From NCBI RefSeq assembly GCF_036346105.1, contig NZ_CP107811.1, positions 3,476,501-3,540,500 on the forward strand: a DNA stretch of 64,000 nt, given 5' to 3'. Below the pieces are notes generated by a model that saw nothing but the letters and a program-made list of their open reading frames with translations, was not told where the DNA came from and did no database searches. Both the position numbers and the translations under genes were made by a program. Each line of letters begins with the position of its first letter. The stretch's first letter is position 1. This document shows positions 8,678 to 17,105 of this stretch, piece by piece. Source of the stretch: Streptomyces sp. NBC_00539 (GTDB taxonomy: Bacteria > Actinomycetota > Actinomycetes > Streptomycetales > Streptomycetaceae).

Positions 8678-9160
8678 CTAGGAAACCTTGAGCAGCGCGC
8701 CCTCGCGCCACTTGAGGACCTTGTCGAAACTGACCACCGCACCCCGGCCCGGGCGGTTGCGAAAGCGGACCTGGTCGGAAAGCTCCGCGATCAGTCCCAG
8801 GCCCCGGCCGTGCTCCTTCTCCGACGGCCCGGCGGGCCGGGGTCTGTGCCCGGCGACCGTCGAGGGCGGGAAGCCCGGACCCGAGTCGGTCACCTCGATG
8901 CGGCAGCGGTCCCCGTCCAAATAAGCCGTCACGCGGTATTCGGCGCAGACCGTGGGGTCCGGCTTTCCGGCGCGGGACGGCCCGGCCACCGGCCCGCCGT
9001 GCTCGACCGCGTTCGCACAGGCCTCGCTCAACGCCACCGACAGGTCGAAACAGATGTCCGGGTCCACTCCCGCGGTCTCCATCGTCCCGAGCAGCAGTCG
9101 CCTGGCGAGCGGCACGCTCGCGGCTTCGCGCCTCAAGTGGAGAGACCACCAGATGCTCAT
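8678..9160 (-). CDS. RsbW-like ATP-binding protein (anti-sigma-factor serine kinase family)
   Basis: 160 residues forming a compact GHKL domain: N box ALSEACANAVEHGG (about residues 43-56), G1 box DSGPGFPP and HGRGLGLI lid. Compared with the protein at 1876 it is closer to classical RsbW because the DxGxG motif is intact. It would bind ATP and either sequester a sigma factor or phosphorylate a STAS protein. ATG 9160 is preceded by AGGTAACC. Convergent with pepP, and alone on its strand. Its cognate partner is not in the window; the PP2C-type gene 1.6 kb away is a possible antagonist. Confidence 0.87.
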   Translation of the reverse strand: MSIWWSLHLRREAASVPLARRLLLGTMETAGVDPDICFDLSVALSEACANAVEHGGPVAGPSRAGKPDPTVCAEYRVTAYLDGDRCRIEVTDSGPGFPPSTVAGHRPRPAGPSEKEHGRGLGLIAELSDQVRFRNRPGRGAVVSFDKVLKWREGALLKVS

Positions 9161-9402
9161 ACGGTTACCTATTGCCGCCCCCGGTCACCCGTAAGCCCCT
9201 TGCGGCGGTCGGAGCCCTCATTCGGCCGCCGGAGCCCCCGTTCGGCCGATGCGGCCCTTACGGCCGGAGGTGTAGGCGGCCGGGCCCCGGGCACCGCTCC
9301 GGGTCGACCGCTCGAACACCGCTCGGGACCCCATGGGGACGCATGGGACGTTCCGGACCTGCCGTACGGCCGTCGCCGGGGCAGTGCGATGATGGCCCGG
9401 CC

Positions 9403-10194
9403 ATGACTGCCCCCCACGCGACGCATGCCGGAGCGGGCCTCCGGACGATTCGGGCCGCGGTGTTCACCGCGGTCTGCGTCGTGTTGTCCGCGGTCGGGCA
9501 TGCCGTGGCGTCCTGCGCCACCGTGCCGTGGTGGGCCCTCGGCCTCGGCTTCCTCGCCCTCTTCACGGTCACCGCGCCGTTGGCGGGGCGTCGGCGTTCG
9601 CTGCCCGGCATCGCCGGCGGGCTCGCCGTCGGTCAGGTGGCTCTGCACGCGATGTTCGGCCTCGGCCAGCACGGCGCCGCGGCGCCGGTGGACGCCGCGT
9701 CCTCGGACTCCTCGCTCGCCGCGCTCGCCGCTCAGCTGATCTGCGGGGGCAACTCCATACCGCCGAGCCCGGAAGACGCCCGGCTGATCCTGGAGACCGC
9801 CGGGCTGGACCCGGCCGCGATGGTCGCGCAAGAGCACATGGCCCACGCGCACATGGCCCACGCCCCGCAGACCGCTCTGCTCAGCCCCGCCATGCTGCTC
9901 GGCCACCTGTTGGCCGCGCTCGCCGCCGGCTGGCTGCTCGGGCGCGGCGACGCCGCCCTGTTCCGGCTCGTCGAGTTGTCACGGCTGTCCACGGAGGCGG
10001 ATCCGGTACGTCCGTTGCGTACCGCCCTTGCGCTGGTACGGGCCCTCGTCTCCGGGCTGCCGGGCGCCCCGGAGCGTCTTGTGCGCTTCCCCCGGAGCAC
10101 GGCTTCCCCGGAGGTCTCCACCGGTCGTGGAGCGCTCCAGCACACAGTGATCAGGCGCGGGCCGCCGAGGGTGGCACTCACCCTCGCAGCCTGA
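9403..10194 (+). CDS. polytopic membrane protein, probably part of the copper gene cluster
   Basis: 263 residues starting MTAPHATHAG. Hydrophobic helices lie at about residues 15-35, 42-58, 66-82 and 160-180. Between them is a loop with a His/Met-rich stretch (EHMAHAHMAHAP, near residue 145) of the kind that binds Cu(I) or other soft metals. The C-terminal ~70 residues are cytoplasmic and Arg-rich. I do not recognise the family. The motif and its position directly before the YcnI, Sco, ECuC and CopCD genes suggest a copper role; this is inference. In-frame sequence upstream (from TTG 9172) looks non-coding. A 112-base gap separates it from the YcnI gene. Confidence 0.7.
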   Translation: MTAPHATHAGAGLRTIRAAVFTAVCVVLSAVGHAVASCATVPWWALGLGFLALFTVTAPLAGRRRSLPGIAGGLAVGQVALHAMFGLGQHGAAAPVDAASSDSSLAALAAQLICGGNSIPPSPEDARLILETAGLDPAAMVAQEHMAHAHMAHAPQTALLSPAMLLGHLLAALAAGWLLGRGDAALFRLVELSRLSTEADPVRPLRTALALVRALVSGLPGAPERLVRFPRSTASPEVSTGRGALQHTVIRRGPPRVALTLAA

Positions 10195-10306
10195 CGCGGC
10201 ACCTCCACTCCCAGCGCATCACGGGAGCACCGGTGCCGTGCCGTCCCGCGCGCTCGCGCACGCGGAGCCATGTCACTGTTTCCTGCTTCCCTGGAGCGTT
10301 CCTGCC

Positions 10307-11020
10307 ATGAAGTCCTCTCGTGTCTCCTTCGCCGCCGCCCTCGCCGCCGGCGCCGTCCTCGTCCTCTCCGGTCCCGCCTTCGCCCACGTCGGCGTACAGC
10401 CGGGCGAGGCCGCCAAGGGCGGTTACGCAGTGATCAACTTCAAGGTCCCGAACGAGCGCGACAACGCGTCGACCACCCAGCTCGAGGTCAACTTCCCGAT
10501 CGACCAGCCGCTCACCTCCGTCATGCCGCAGGACGTTCCCGGATGGACCGTGAACGTCGAGAAGAGCAAGCTCGACAAGCCGCTCACCGTGCACGGCAAG
10601 CAGGTCAACGAGGCTGTCACCAAGGTGACGTGGACCGGCGGCAAGATCGAGCCCGGCAAGTTCCAGCAGTTCCCGGTCTCCGTCGGCAAGCTGCCCGACA
10701 ACGCGGACCAGATGGTCTTCAAGGCGATCCAGACCTACGACAACAACGAGGTCGTGCGCTGGATCGAAGAGACCAAGGCAGGCGCCCCCGAGCCGCAGAA
10801 CCCGGCGCCCGTCCTCAAGCTGACCGCCGCGGCGGCCTCCGCCGATCACCACGACGCCGGCGCCACGAAGACCGACGACCCCAAGGGCCACGAGGACAGC
10901 CACGACGAGGCCGCCGCGAGCGGCTCGGACACGACCGCACGTGCCCTCGGCATCGCCGGCATCGTGCTCGGCCTCGGTGGCGTCGCGTTCGGCTTCGCCT
11001 CGCGTCGCCGCGCCTCCTGA
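10307..11020 (+). CDS. YcnI-type copper-binding protein (DUF1775)
   Basis: 237 residues: a signal peptide (1-26, ending GPAFA), the extracytoplasmic YcnI domain (about 27-175), an acidic His/Asp-rich linker (ADHHDAG, GHEDSHDE) and a C-terminal membrane anchor (about 206-230) with a basic tail. Cleavage after AFA leaves His as the first mature residue (HVGVQPGEA). In studied YcnI proteins this His and a nearby Glu form a Cu(II)-binding brace. It should accept or buffer copper outside the membrane for the downstream Sco, ECuC and CopCD proteins. GGAG lies 12 bases before ATG 10307. Confidence 0.9.
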   Translation: MKSSRVSFAAALAAGAVLVLSGPAFAHVGVQPGEAAKGGYAVINFKVPNERDNASTTQLEVNFPIDQPLTSVMPQDVPGWTVNVEKSKLDKPLTVHGKQVNEAVTKVTWTGGKIEPGKFQQFPVSVGKLPDNADQMVFKAIQTYDNNEVVRWIEETKAGAPEPQNPAPVLKLTAAAASADHHDAGATKTDDPKGHEDSHDEAAASGSDTTARALGIAGIVLGLGGVAFGFASRRRAS

Positions 11021-11086
11021 CCGACGGGCCCCACGAGCCCTGTCATTGAGATCATCTTCCAACCCCGATCCCAGGGATTCCTCCCC

Positions 11087-11740
11087 ATGCGCACCACACG
11101 TGTGACGGTCGCCGCCTTCGTGGCGGCGGCCGCGCTCGCCCTCACCGCTTGCGGCGGTGAGCCGGCCAAGTCCAGCGGTTCGGTCACCCAGATCACCGGC
11201 ACCGACAAGGCCGGGTCGGCGACCGTCCTCGACCGCCCCTTCGACAAGCCGGACCTCGTCCTCACGGACACCACCGGCAAGCCGTGGAACCTGCGCGAGC
11301 AGACCAAGGGCCGGCCGACGCTGATCTACTTCGGCTACACCAACTGCCCCGACGTGTGCCCCCTGACCATGAGCAACATCGCGGTCGCGAGGAAGGCACT
11401 GCCCAAGGCCGACCAGGACAAGCTCCAGGTCGTCTTCGTCACCACCGACCCCGAACGGGACACCCCCGAATCGCTCGGCACGTGGCTCAAGGCCCAGGAC
11501 CCGTCCTTCGTCGGACTGACCGGGGACTTCGCCACCATCCAAGCCGCAGCCCGGTCACTCGGCATCGGTATCGAGGCCCCCAAGAAGGAGGCCGACGGCA
11601 GCGTCGTCTCCATGCACGGCGCGCAGGTCATCGCGTTCTCTCCCAAGACCGACGAGGGCTACCTCCTCTACGGCGAGAGCACCACCGTCGACGACTACAC
11701 CAAGGACCTGCCGAAGATCGTCAAGGGAGAGAACCCGTGA
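11087..11740 (+). CDS. sco: Sco1/SenC-type copper chaperone lipoprotein
   Basis: 217 residues: lipoprotein signal with lipobox LTAC (Cys about residue 22), then a thioredoxin-fold Sco domain. The copper ligands are present: CPDVC (in YTNCPDVCPLT) and the distal His in VSMHGAQV. Sco proteins deliver copper to the CuA site of cytochrome c oxidase; in S. lividans the equivalent Sco also feeds copper to the radical oxidase GlxA. The stop codon overlaps the start of the next gene (GTGA), so the two are translationally coupled. 66 bases separate it from the YcnI gene. Confidence 0.93.
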   Translation: MRTTRVTVAAFVAAAALALTACGGEPAKSSGSVTQITGTDKAGSATVLDRPFDKPDLVLTDTTGKPWNLREQTKGRPTLIYFGYTNCPDVCPLTMSNIAVARKALPKADQDKLQVVFVTTDPERDTPESLGTWLKAQDPSFVGLTGDFATIQAAARSLGIGIEAPKKEADGSVVSMHGAQVIAFSPKTDEGYLLYGESTTVDDYTKDLPKIVKGENP

Positions 11741-12222
11741 ACGCCCGCACCACCCGCACCCTCGCCGCCGCACTCTCCTTGACGGCAGCGCTCGCGATAT
11801 CCGGCTGCTCCTCCGAATCGGAGGGCAAGACCGGGGACGCCACTCCCAAGCTGACGGTCAGCGGGGCCTTCATGCCCGAGCCCGTCGACGAGAAGATGGC
11901 CGGCGCCTTCATGGTCATTACCAACGACTCCAAGACGCCCGACAAGCTCACCGGCCTGACCAGCCCGCTCTCCGACGACCTCCAGATCCACGAGACCAAA
12001 GACCAGAAGATGCGGCAGGTCGCCTCCCTGGACGTGCCCGCGAACGGCCGGCTCAGCCTGGAGCGCGGCGGCAGCCACGTCATGCTCATGGGGCTGAAGA
12101 ACAAGCCGAAGGTCGGCGACAAGGTCAAGGTCGAGCTCAAGTTCGCGAAGGCCGACCCGATCACGGTCGAGCTGGACGTGAAGGACCGTACGTACACCGG
12201 GCAGAGCTCCAACGCCCACTGA
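11737..12222 (+). CDS. ecuC: PCuAC-family extracytoplasmic copper chaperone (ECuC-like lipoprotein)
   Basis: 161 residues with lipobox ISGC (Cys about 24) and a PCuAC beta-barrel domain. Likely Cu(I) ligands follow the family pattern: Met residues in FMPEPVDEKM, His in QIHETK, Met in KMRQ, and HVMLM. In S. lividans the homologue at this locus passes copper to Sco. GTG 11737 overlaps the sco stop by four bases and has GGGAGAG upstream. The gene is followed 22 bases on by copCD in the same direction. Confidence 0.92.
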   Translation: MNARTTRTLAAALSLTAALAISGCSSESEGKTGDATPKLTVSGAFMPEPVDEKMAGAFMVITNDSKTPDKLTGLTSPLSDDLQIHETKDQKMRQVASLDVPANGRLSLERGGSHVMLMGLKNKPKVGDKVKVELKFAKADPITVELDVKDRTYTGQSSNAH

Positions 12223-12244
12223 CGGACCGAGGAACTGACACGCC

Positions 12245-14299
12245 ATGACGGCCACCGCCCCCACCCCGGCCCGCGCCCGCGCCACGGCATTCCTGCCACG
12301 GCTCGCGCTGGTCCTCGCAGCCCTGCTGGCATCCCTGTTCACCGCGGCCGGCCCGGCCACGGCACACGCCGCACTCACCGCGAGCGACCCGAAGGACGGG
12401 GCGGTGGTCGCCACGGCACCCGCCCAGGTCACCCTCTCCTTCTCGGAGCAGGTCGCCATGGGCGACGACTCGATCCGCGTGATGGACCCCCAGGGCAAGC
12501 GGGTCGACACCGGCGAACTCCGCGACATGTGCAGCGGGTCCACCATCCGCTACGGCACCGCCCTGCATTCCGGGCTGCCCAACGGCACGTACACGGTCGC
12601 CTGGCAGGCCGTTTCCGCCGACAGCCACCCTGTTTCCGGTGCCTTCACCTTCTCCGTCGGCGCTCCGTCGGCCACTCAGGTCGCCCTTCCCACGCAGAAG
12701 GCGGGCGGCGGACCCGTGGGCATCGCCTACGGCATCGCCCGGTACGCCGCCTACATCGGCTTCACCCTCCTCGTCGGGGGCGCCGCCTTCATCCTGCTGT
12801 GCTGGCGGCGGGGCTCGGCCGAGCGACCGTTGCAGAAGCTGGTGATGCGCGGCTGGGTACTGCTCACCGCGGCCACCCTGGCGATGCTGATGCTCCGCAA
12901 CCCGTACACCGGGTCGGGCAGGTTCGCCGACGCCTTCGACCTCGTCGGACTCAAGGCTGTCCTCGACACCAAGGCCGGCGCCTCGCTCGTGTCGAGGCTG
13001 CTGCTGCTCGGGGCAGCGGCGCTCTTCGTGGCGGTGCTCTTTGGTGCTTACGCGCGCCGGCAGCAGGTCGCCGCACAGGACGGGAACGTCGAGCCGGTTG
13101 AAGGTGACGGGGCAGGCGGGGCCGAGGGGGCGGTGGACGAACGCAAGGACACGAGCGACCTCGCCTTCGGACTCGGTGTCGGAGGGGCCGTCGTGGCCGG
13201 TGGTATCGCCGCCACTTGGGCCCTGTCGGAGCACGCCTCCACCGGTATCCAGCCCGGGATCGCGATGCCGGTCGACATCCTGCACCTGCTCGCTGTCGCC
13301 ACCTGGCTCGGAGGTCTCGCCGCGCTGCTGGTCGCCCTGTACAAGATCCCCGGCATCGAGCGCGAGGCCGTCCGGCGTTTCTCGCAGGTCGCGTTCCTCA
13401 GCGTCCTGGTGCTGGTCGTCACCGGCGTCTACCAGTCCTGGCGGCAGCTGGGCAGCTGGTCCGCCCTGACCGGCACCAGCTACGGGCGGCTTCTACTGAT
13501 CAAGATCGCGCTCGTCGGCGTCCTCGTCGGCATCGCCTACCTCTCCCGGTCCTGGACCGCTCGGCTCTCGGATGGCCGGACGGAGGCGGCGCAGGGGGAT
13601 GTTTCACGTGAAACACAGCTGAATGTTTCACGTGAAACATCGAAGCGTGAAGCAGCACCTGCCGAAGCGGAGGTAGCGGAAGCGGAGGTAGCGGAAGCGG
13701 CGCTGGTGACGGTCCCCGCCGACCCGAGGCGTGTCGCCCAGTTGGCACGGCAGCGCACCGCCCGTGAGAACGCCCGATCCAGGCAGGTGCGGGACGCCGA
13801 CCCCGGGCGCGCCGGTCTTCGCCGCTCCGTCCTGGCAGAGGCCGCCGTCGCGATCGCGTTGCTGGCCGTCACCACCGTCCTGACCAACACCGAGCCGGGG
13901 CGCACCGCGGAACTGGAGACGGGACGGGGCTCGACGGCGGCCACTGCCGTCCCCAACCGGCCCATCAAGATCACGCTGCCCTTCGACACGGGTGGCCCCC
14001 AGGGCAAGGGCACCATCCGGCTGGAGCTCGCTCCGGGCCGGGTCGGCGCCAACGGCCTCCACCTGTGGGCGGAGAATCCCGACGGACAGCCCCTCGACCT
14101 CCCCGAGGTGAAGGTCTCCTTCACCCTCCCCTCCAAGGAGATCGGTCCGCTGCCGGCCCTTCCCGACCGCGCGGCTCCGGGACACTGGAGCGCGGACGGC
14201 GTACAGCTGCCGCTCGCGGGCGAGTGGCGCATCGACATCACCGTCCGGACCTCCGACATCGACCAGACGACCGTCCAGAAGAACGTGAAGATCGGCTGA
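12245..14299 (+). CDS. CopC-CopD fusion copper protein, with two parS sites inside its coding sequence
   Basis: 684 residues. Signal peptide (1-41), a CopC domain (42-137) with the mature N-terminal His (HAALTASDP) and the SADSHPVSG loop that bind Cu(II), then an eight- or nine-helix CopD membrane domain (about 155-445). A hydrophilic linker (about 450-520) holds two VSRET pentapeptides, each encoded by a parS site, and a tandem EAEVA repeat. A further helix (about 528-545) precedes an extracytoplasmic beta-rich YtkA/CopC-like C-terminal domain. It should move copper between the outside and the membrane or cytoplasm. It lies between ecuC and dtpA in one operon (22-base and 5-base gaps). Confidence 0.92.
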   Translation: MTATAPTPARARATAFLPRLALVLAALLASLFTAAGPATAHAALTASDPKDGAVVATAPAQVTLSFSEQVAMGDDSIRVMDPQGKRVDTGELRDMCSGSTIRYGTALHSGLPNGTYTVAWQAVSADSHPVSGAFTFSVGAPSATQVALPTQKAGGGPVGIAYGIARYAAYIGFTLLVGGAAFILLCWRRGSAERPLQKLVMRGWVLLTAATLAMLMLRNPYTGSGRFADAFDLVGLKAVLDTKAGASLVSRLLLLGAAALFVAVLFGAYARRQQVAAQDGNVEPVEGDGAGGAEGAVDERKDTSDLAFGLGVGGAVVAGGIAATWALSEHASTGIQPGIAMPVDILHLLAVATWLGGLAALLVALYKIPGIEREAVRRFSQVAFLSVLVLVVTGVYQSWRQLGSWSALTGTSYGRLLLIKIALVGVLVGIAYLSRSWTARLSDGRTEAAQGDVSRETQLNVSRETSKREAAPAEAEVAEAEVAEAALVTVPADPRRVAQLARQRTARENARSRQVRDADPGRAGLRRSVLAEAAVAIALLAVTTVLTNTEPGRTAELETGRGSTAATAVPNRPIKITLPFDTGGPQGKGTIRLELAPGRVGANGLHLWAENPDGQPLDLPEVKVSFTLPSKEIGPLPALPDRAAPGHWSADGVQLPLAGEWRIDITVRTSDIDQTTVQKNVKIG
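13601..13638. other. parS: two parS sites inside the copCD coding sequence
   Basis: GTTTCACGTGAAAC occurs at 13601-13614 and 13625-13638, 24 bases apart. It is the Streptomyces ParB-binding palindrome used for chromosome segregation. Both copies are read in the same frame of copCD, each giving Val-Ser-Arg-Glu-Thr in the protein's linker. Confidence 0.93.
13664..13693 (+). repeat. 15-bp tandem repeat in the copCD linker
   Basis: GAAGCGGAGGTAGCG occurs twice head-to-tail (13664-13678, 13679-13693) with a decayed third start at 13694. It encodes EAEVA units and keeps the reading frame. It follows the parS pair within 26 bases. Confidence 0.85.
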
Positions 14300-14304
14300 C
14301 CAGC

Positions 14305-15591
14305 GTGACCCACAGCACCGAGAGCAACCCCGACATCGAGATCTCGCGGCGCCGCCTGCTGGGCACGGTGGGCGCCGCGGGCGCCGCCGGTCTGGCACTC
14401 GGCGCCACCGGCGGCGCCCTGGTGCACTCCGCACTGGCCGACTCCCCGGAGGCCGGGTCGAAGGGCGGCGTGGGGACCGCCGCCTCGCTCGGCGCGACCC
14501 GGATCGCCTTTCACGGGGACCACCAGGCCGGCATCACCACCCCGCTCCAGGCCAAGGGGCACGTCCTCGCCTTCGACCTCGCGCCCGGCGCCGGGCGTAC
14601 GGAAGCCGCCGCCCTGATGCGCCGCTGGTCGGACACCGCCCGGCGGCTGATGGCCGGCGAGACCGCCCCCACGGCCGACACCGGGATCGCCCTCGACGCC
14701 GGGCCCTCGTCCCTGACCGTCACCTTCGGGTTCGGCCATTCCTTCTTCGAGCGCACCGGACTGGCCTCCCGCCGGCCGACCGCCCTCGACCCGCTGCCGG
14801 ACTTCTCCTCCGACCGGCTCGACCCCCAGCGCAGCAATGGCGACCTCTGGATCCAGATCGGCGCCGACGACGGGCTCGTCGCCTTCCACGCCCTGCGGGC
14901 CCTGCAGAGAGACGCCGGGGAAGCCGCTCGGGTCCGCTGGCAGATGAATGGCTTCAACCGGTCCCCCGGTGCCACGAGCACCCCGATGACCGCCCGGAAC
15001 CTGATGGGCCAGGTGGACGGCACCGCGAACCCGAAGCCGGCCGACCCCGACTTCGACAAGCGGATCTTCGTGCCGGCCGCGGGCCCCGGCCCGGCCGAGC
15101 ACTCCTGGATGGCGGGGGGCTCCTACGCCGTCGTGCGCCGGATCCGGATGCTGCTCGACGAGTGGGACAAGCAGTCCACCCTCCAGCAGGAGCAGGTCAT
15201 CGGCCGTACCAAGGCCACGGGTGCCCCTCTGACCGGCGGAAGCGAGACCTCGAAGATGGACCTCGCGAAGCTGGGCGCCGACGGCAAGCCGGTGATCCCG
15301 GCGAACGCGCACGCACGGATCTCAGCCCCCGAACAGAACGGCGGGGCCGCCATGCTCCGCCGACCGTTCTCCTTCCACGACGGCATCGCCCCCGACGGCT
15401 CCCCCGACGCCGGTCTGCTGTTCATCTGCTGGCAGGCCGACCCGCTGCGCGGCTTCGTGCCCGTCCAGCGCAAGCTCGACCGGGGTGACGCGCTGTCGGA
15501 GTTCATCAGGCACGAGTCCAGCGGCTTGTACGCCGTCCCGCCCGGCCCGCGGCCCGGGGAGTACGTCGGGCAACGGCTGCTCGAAGGGTGA
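14305..15591 (+). CDS. dtpA: DyP-type haem peroxidase, Tat-exported (DtpA)
   Basis: 428 residues. Twin-arginine signal (ISRRRLLGTVG, residues 11-21, then a hydrophobic run ending near ALA). The DyP signature GQVDGTAN supplies the catalytic Asp, and HARISAPEQ holds the proximal haem-binding His; FSFHDGI and the GLLFICWQ strand are also typical. In S. lividans, DtpA is a Tat substrate needed with Sco and ECuC to mature the copper radical oxidase GlxA and for normal morphogenesis; the same neighbourhood here supports this role. EfeB/YwbN-type iron release is the alternative, but no efeUO genes are adjacent. GTG 14305 lies five bases after the copCD stop. Confidence 0.92.
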   Translation: MTHSTESNPDIEISRRRLLGTVGAAGAAGLALGATGGALVHSALADSPEAGSKGGVGTAASLGATRIAFHGDHQAGITTPLQAKGHVLAFDLAPGAGRTEAAALMRRWSDTARRLMAGETAPTADTGIALDAGPSSLTVTFGFGHSFFERTGLASRRPTALDPLPDFSSDRLDPQRSNGDLWIQIGADDGLVAFHALRALQRDAGEAARVRWQMNGFNRSPGATSTPMTARNLMGQVDGTANPKPADPDFDKRIFVPAAGPGPAEHSWMAGGSYAVVRRIRMLLDEWDKQSTLQQEQVIGRTKATGAPLTGGSETSKMDLAKLGADGKPVIPANAHARISAPEQNGGAAMLRRPFSFHDGIAPDGSPDAGLLFICWQADPLRGFVPVQRKLDRGDALSEFIRHESSGLYAVPPGPRPGEYVGQRLLEG

Positions 15592-15633
15592 ACATCCCGC
15601 CGGGCGAGACCGCCCCGGCATTAGGCTGATCGC

Positions 15634-16569
15634 ATGTCGGCCACCCGCTTCACCTATCTCGGTCCCGAGGGCACCTTCACCGAAGCCGCCCTGCGTACGC
15701 TGCCGGAAGCCGCCACCAGGGAGCTCGTCCCGATGGTGTCGGTGCCGGCCGCCCTGGACGCCGTCCGCAACGGTGAGGCAGCCGCTGCGCTGGTGCCGAT
15801 CGAGAACTCGGTGGAGGGCGGGGTGACCTCCACCCTGGACGAGCTGGCTTCCGGCGAGCCGTTGATGATCTACCGCGAGGTCCTGCTGCCCATTGCGTTC
15901 GCGCTGCTCGTGCGGCCCGGGACCAAGCTGTCGGACGTCAAGACCGTCACCGGGCACCCGGTGGCGCAGCCGCAGGTCCGCAACTGGCTGCGTGCGCACC
16001 TGCCCGACGCGGTGTGGGAGTCGGCCGCCTCGAACGCCGACGGTGCCCGGCTGGTACAGGAGGGCCGCTTCGACGCTGCCTTCGCCGGAGAGTTCGCCGC
16101 CGCCACGTACGGGCTGGAGCCGCTGGTCACCGAGATCCACGACGCGGAGAACGCCGAGACCCGCTTCGTGCTCGTCGGCCGCCCCGCGCGGCCGGCCGCT
16201 CCCACCGGTGCCGACAAGACCTCGGTCGTACTGTGGCTCGGGGACGACCACCCGGGCGCGCTGCTGGAGCTCCTGCAGGAGTTCGCCGTCCGAGGGGTCA
16301 ACTTGATGCTGATCCAGTCCCGGCCGACAGGTGCGGGCATCGGCAACTACTGCTTCGCGGTCGACGCCGAGGGCCACATCTCCGACCGTCGGGTCAGTGA
16401 GGCGCTGATGGGTCTCAAGCGCACCTGCCCCCAGGTCCGCTTCCTGGGCTCCTACCCCCGCGCCGGGGTTGCTGTGAGTGACGTACGCGCCGCGCGGCCG
16501 GGCACCTCGGACAGCGACTTCACCGATGCCTCCGACTGGCTGGGGCGCTGTCTGGACGGGCGGCCGTAG
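15634..16569 (+). CDS. pheA: prephenate dehydratase
   Basis: 311 residues. The PDT catalytic domain (about 4-185, from TYLGPEGTFTEAAL through IENSVEGGV to the conserved TRFVLVGR motif) converts prephenate to phenylpyruvate for phenylalanine synthesis. An ACT domain (about 203-280, HPGALLELLQEF and QSRPTGAGIGNYCF, the ESRP-like phenylalanine-binding segment) gives feedback inhibition. A 30-residue acidic tail extends beyond the ACT domain. There is no chorismate mutase domain, as is usual in actinomycetes. ATG 15634 follows dtpA by 42 bases. A DnaA-box-rich 536-base gap follows. Confidence 0.95.
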   Translation: MSATRFTYLGPEGTFTEAALRTLPEAATRELVPMVSVPAALDAVRNGEAAAALVPIENSVEGGVTSTLDELASGEPLMIYREVLLPIAFALLVRPGTKLSDVKTVTGHPVAQPQVRNWLRAHLPDAVWESAASNADGARLVQEGRFDAAFAGEFAAATYGLEPLVTEIHDAENAETRFVLVGRPARPAAPTGADKTSVVLWLGDDHPGALLELLQEFAVRGVNLMLIQSRPTGAGIGNYCFAVDAEGHISDRRVSEALMGLKRTCPQVRFLGSYPRAGVAVSDVRAARPGTSDSDFTDASDWLGRCLDGRP

Positions 16570-16579
16570 CACTCGTCCA

Positions 16580-16600
16580 CTGTCCACAGAGTTATCCACA
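16580..16600 (+). other. DnaA box pair, forward
   Basis: CTGTCCACA at 16580-16588 is one base from the Streptomyces consensus TTGTCCACA. TTATCCACA at 16592-16600 is the perfect E. coli-type box. They are three bases apart in the same orientation. Confidence 0.7.
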
Positions 16601-16825
16601 GGCCGAGACGCGCGCCTGGGGACAAGTCGACAGTGCAGCGCGACAAGGTCGACAAATCGGCCGGGGACCTCAGGTTTCACGCAAGAGAGCGCTGGGTGAA
16701 CGGCGTCACCCCGGTATCGCCGATCAACTCTTTGGGGCGAGTCATTCCCACCCGAATGAGTGTGTGAGGGTGGTTTGAACCTTGATTCCCGGCGAGCGCC
16801 CACCGGTCGGGAATGATCTATTTCC

Positions 16826-16889
16826 GTGTCCACAGATCCGGCGCACAGCCTGTGGATAAGACGGCTCCGGAGGGAATTCCTGTGGACAA
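16826..16889. other. three DnaA boxes, mixed orientation
   Basis: GTGTCCACA at 16826-16834 (forward, one mismatch), TGTGGATAA at 16851-16859 (reverse, perfect TTATCCACA) and TGTGGACAA at 16881-16889 (reverse, perfect TTGTCCACA). The two perfect boxes are 30 bases apart, close to three helical turns. Confidence 0.75.
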
Positions 16890-17105
16890 GGAACGCCCTC
16901 CGCCCTGTTCAGGGACTGCCCTTCGCCAGCGGTGTGACCGCTTTCCGGGCAAAGAATCCGCTTTTTACGAGCCGCCCCGGAAGCGCTGAGGCGAACCCGC
17001 CCAGCGAGAGGGACGGCAGTTATGCATTCACCTCAATCGGGACATAGTGACCCGCAACGTGATATCGATGTGATCCCCGGAACCCCGGCCCGGTAGCCTG
17101 GAGGG

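Larger units (their letters stand above)
16570..17105. other. 536-base intergenic region between pheA and serS with DnaA boxes
   Basis: No credible gene. It holds five DnaA-box-like 9-mers in two groups at its ends (16580-16600 and 16826-16889), and a relatively A/T-rich middle (about 16700-16830). The last 120 bases should hold the serS promoter, without a clear consensus. No T-box leader features were seen before serS. Confidence 0.6.

Noticed and set aside
16890-17105. T-box leader before serS
   Set aside because: No specifier stem, AGGGUGGNACCGCG-like box or terminator seen.
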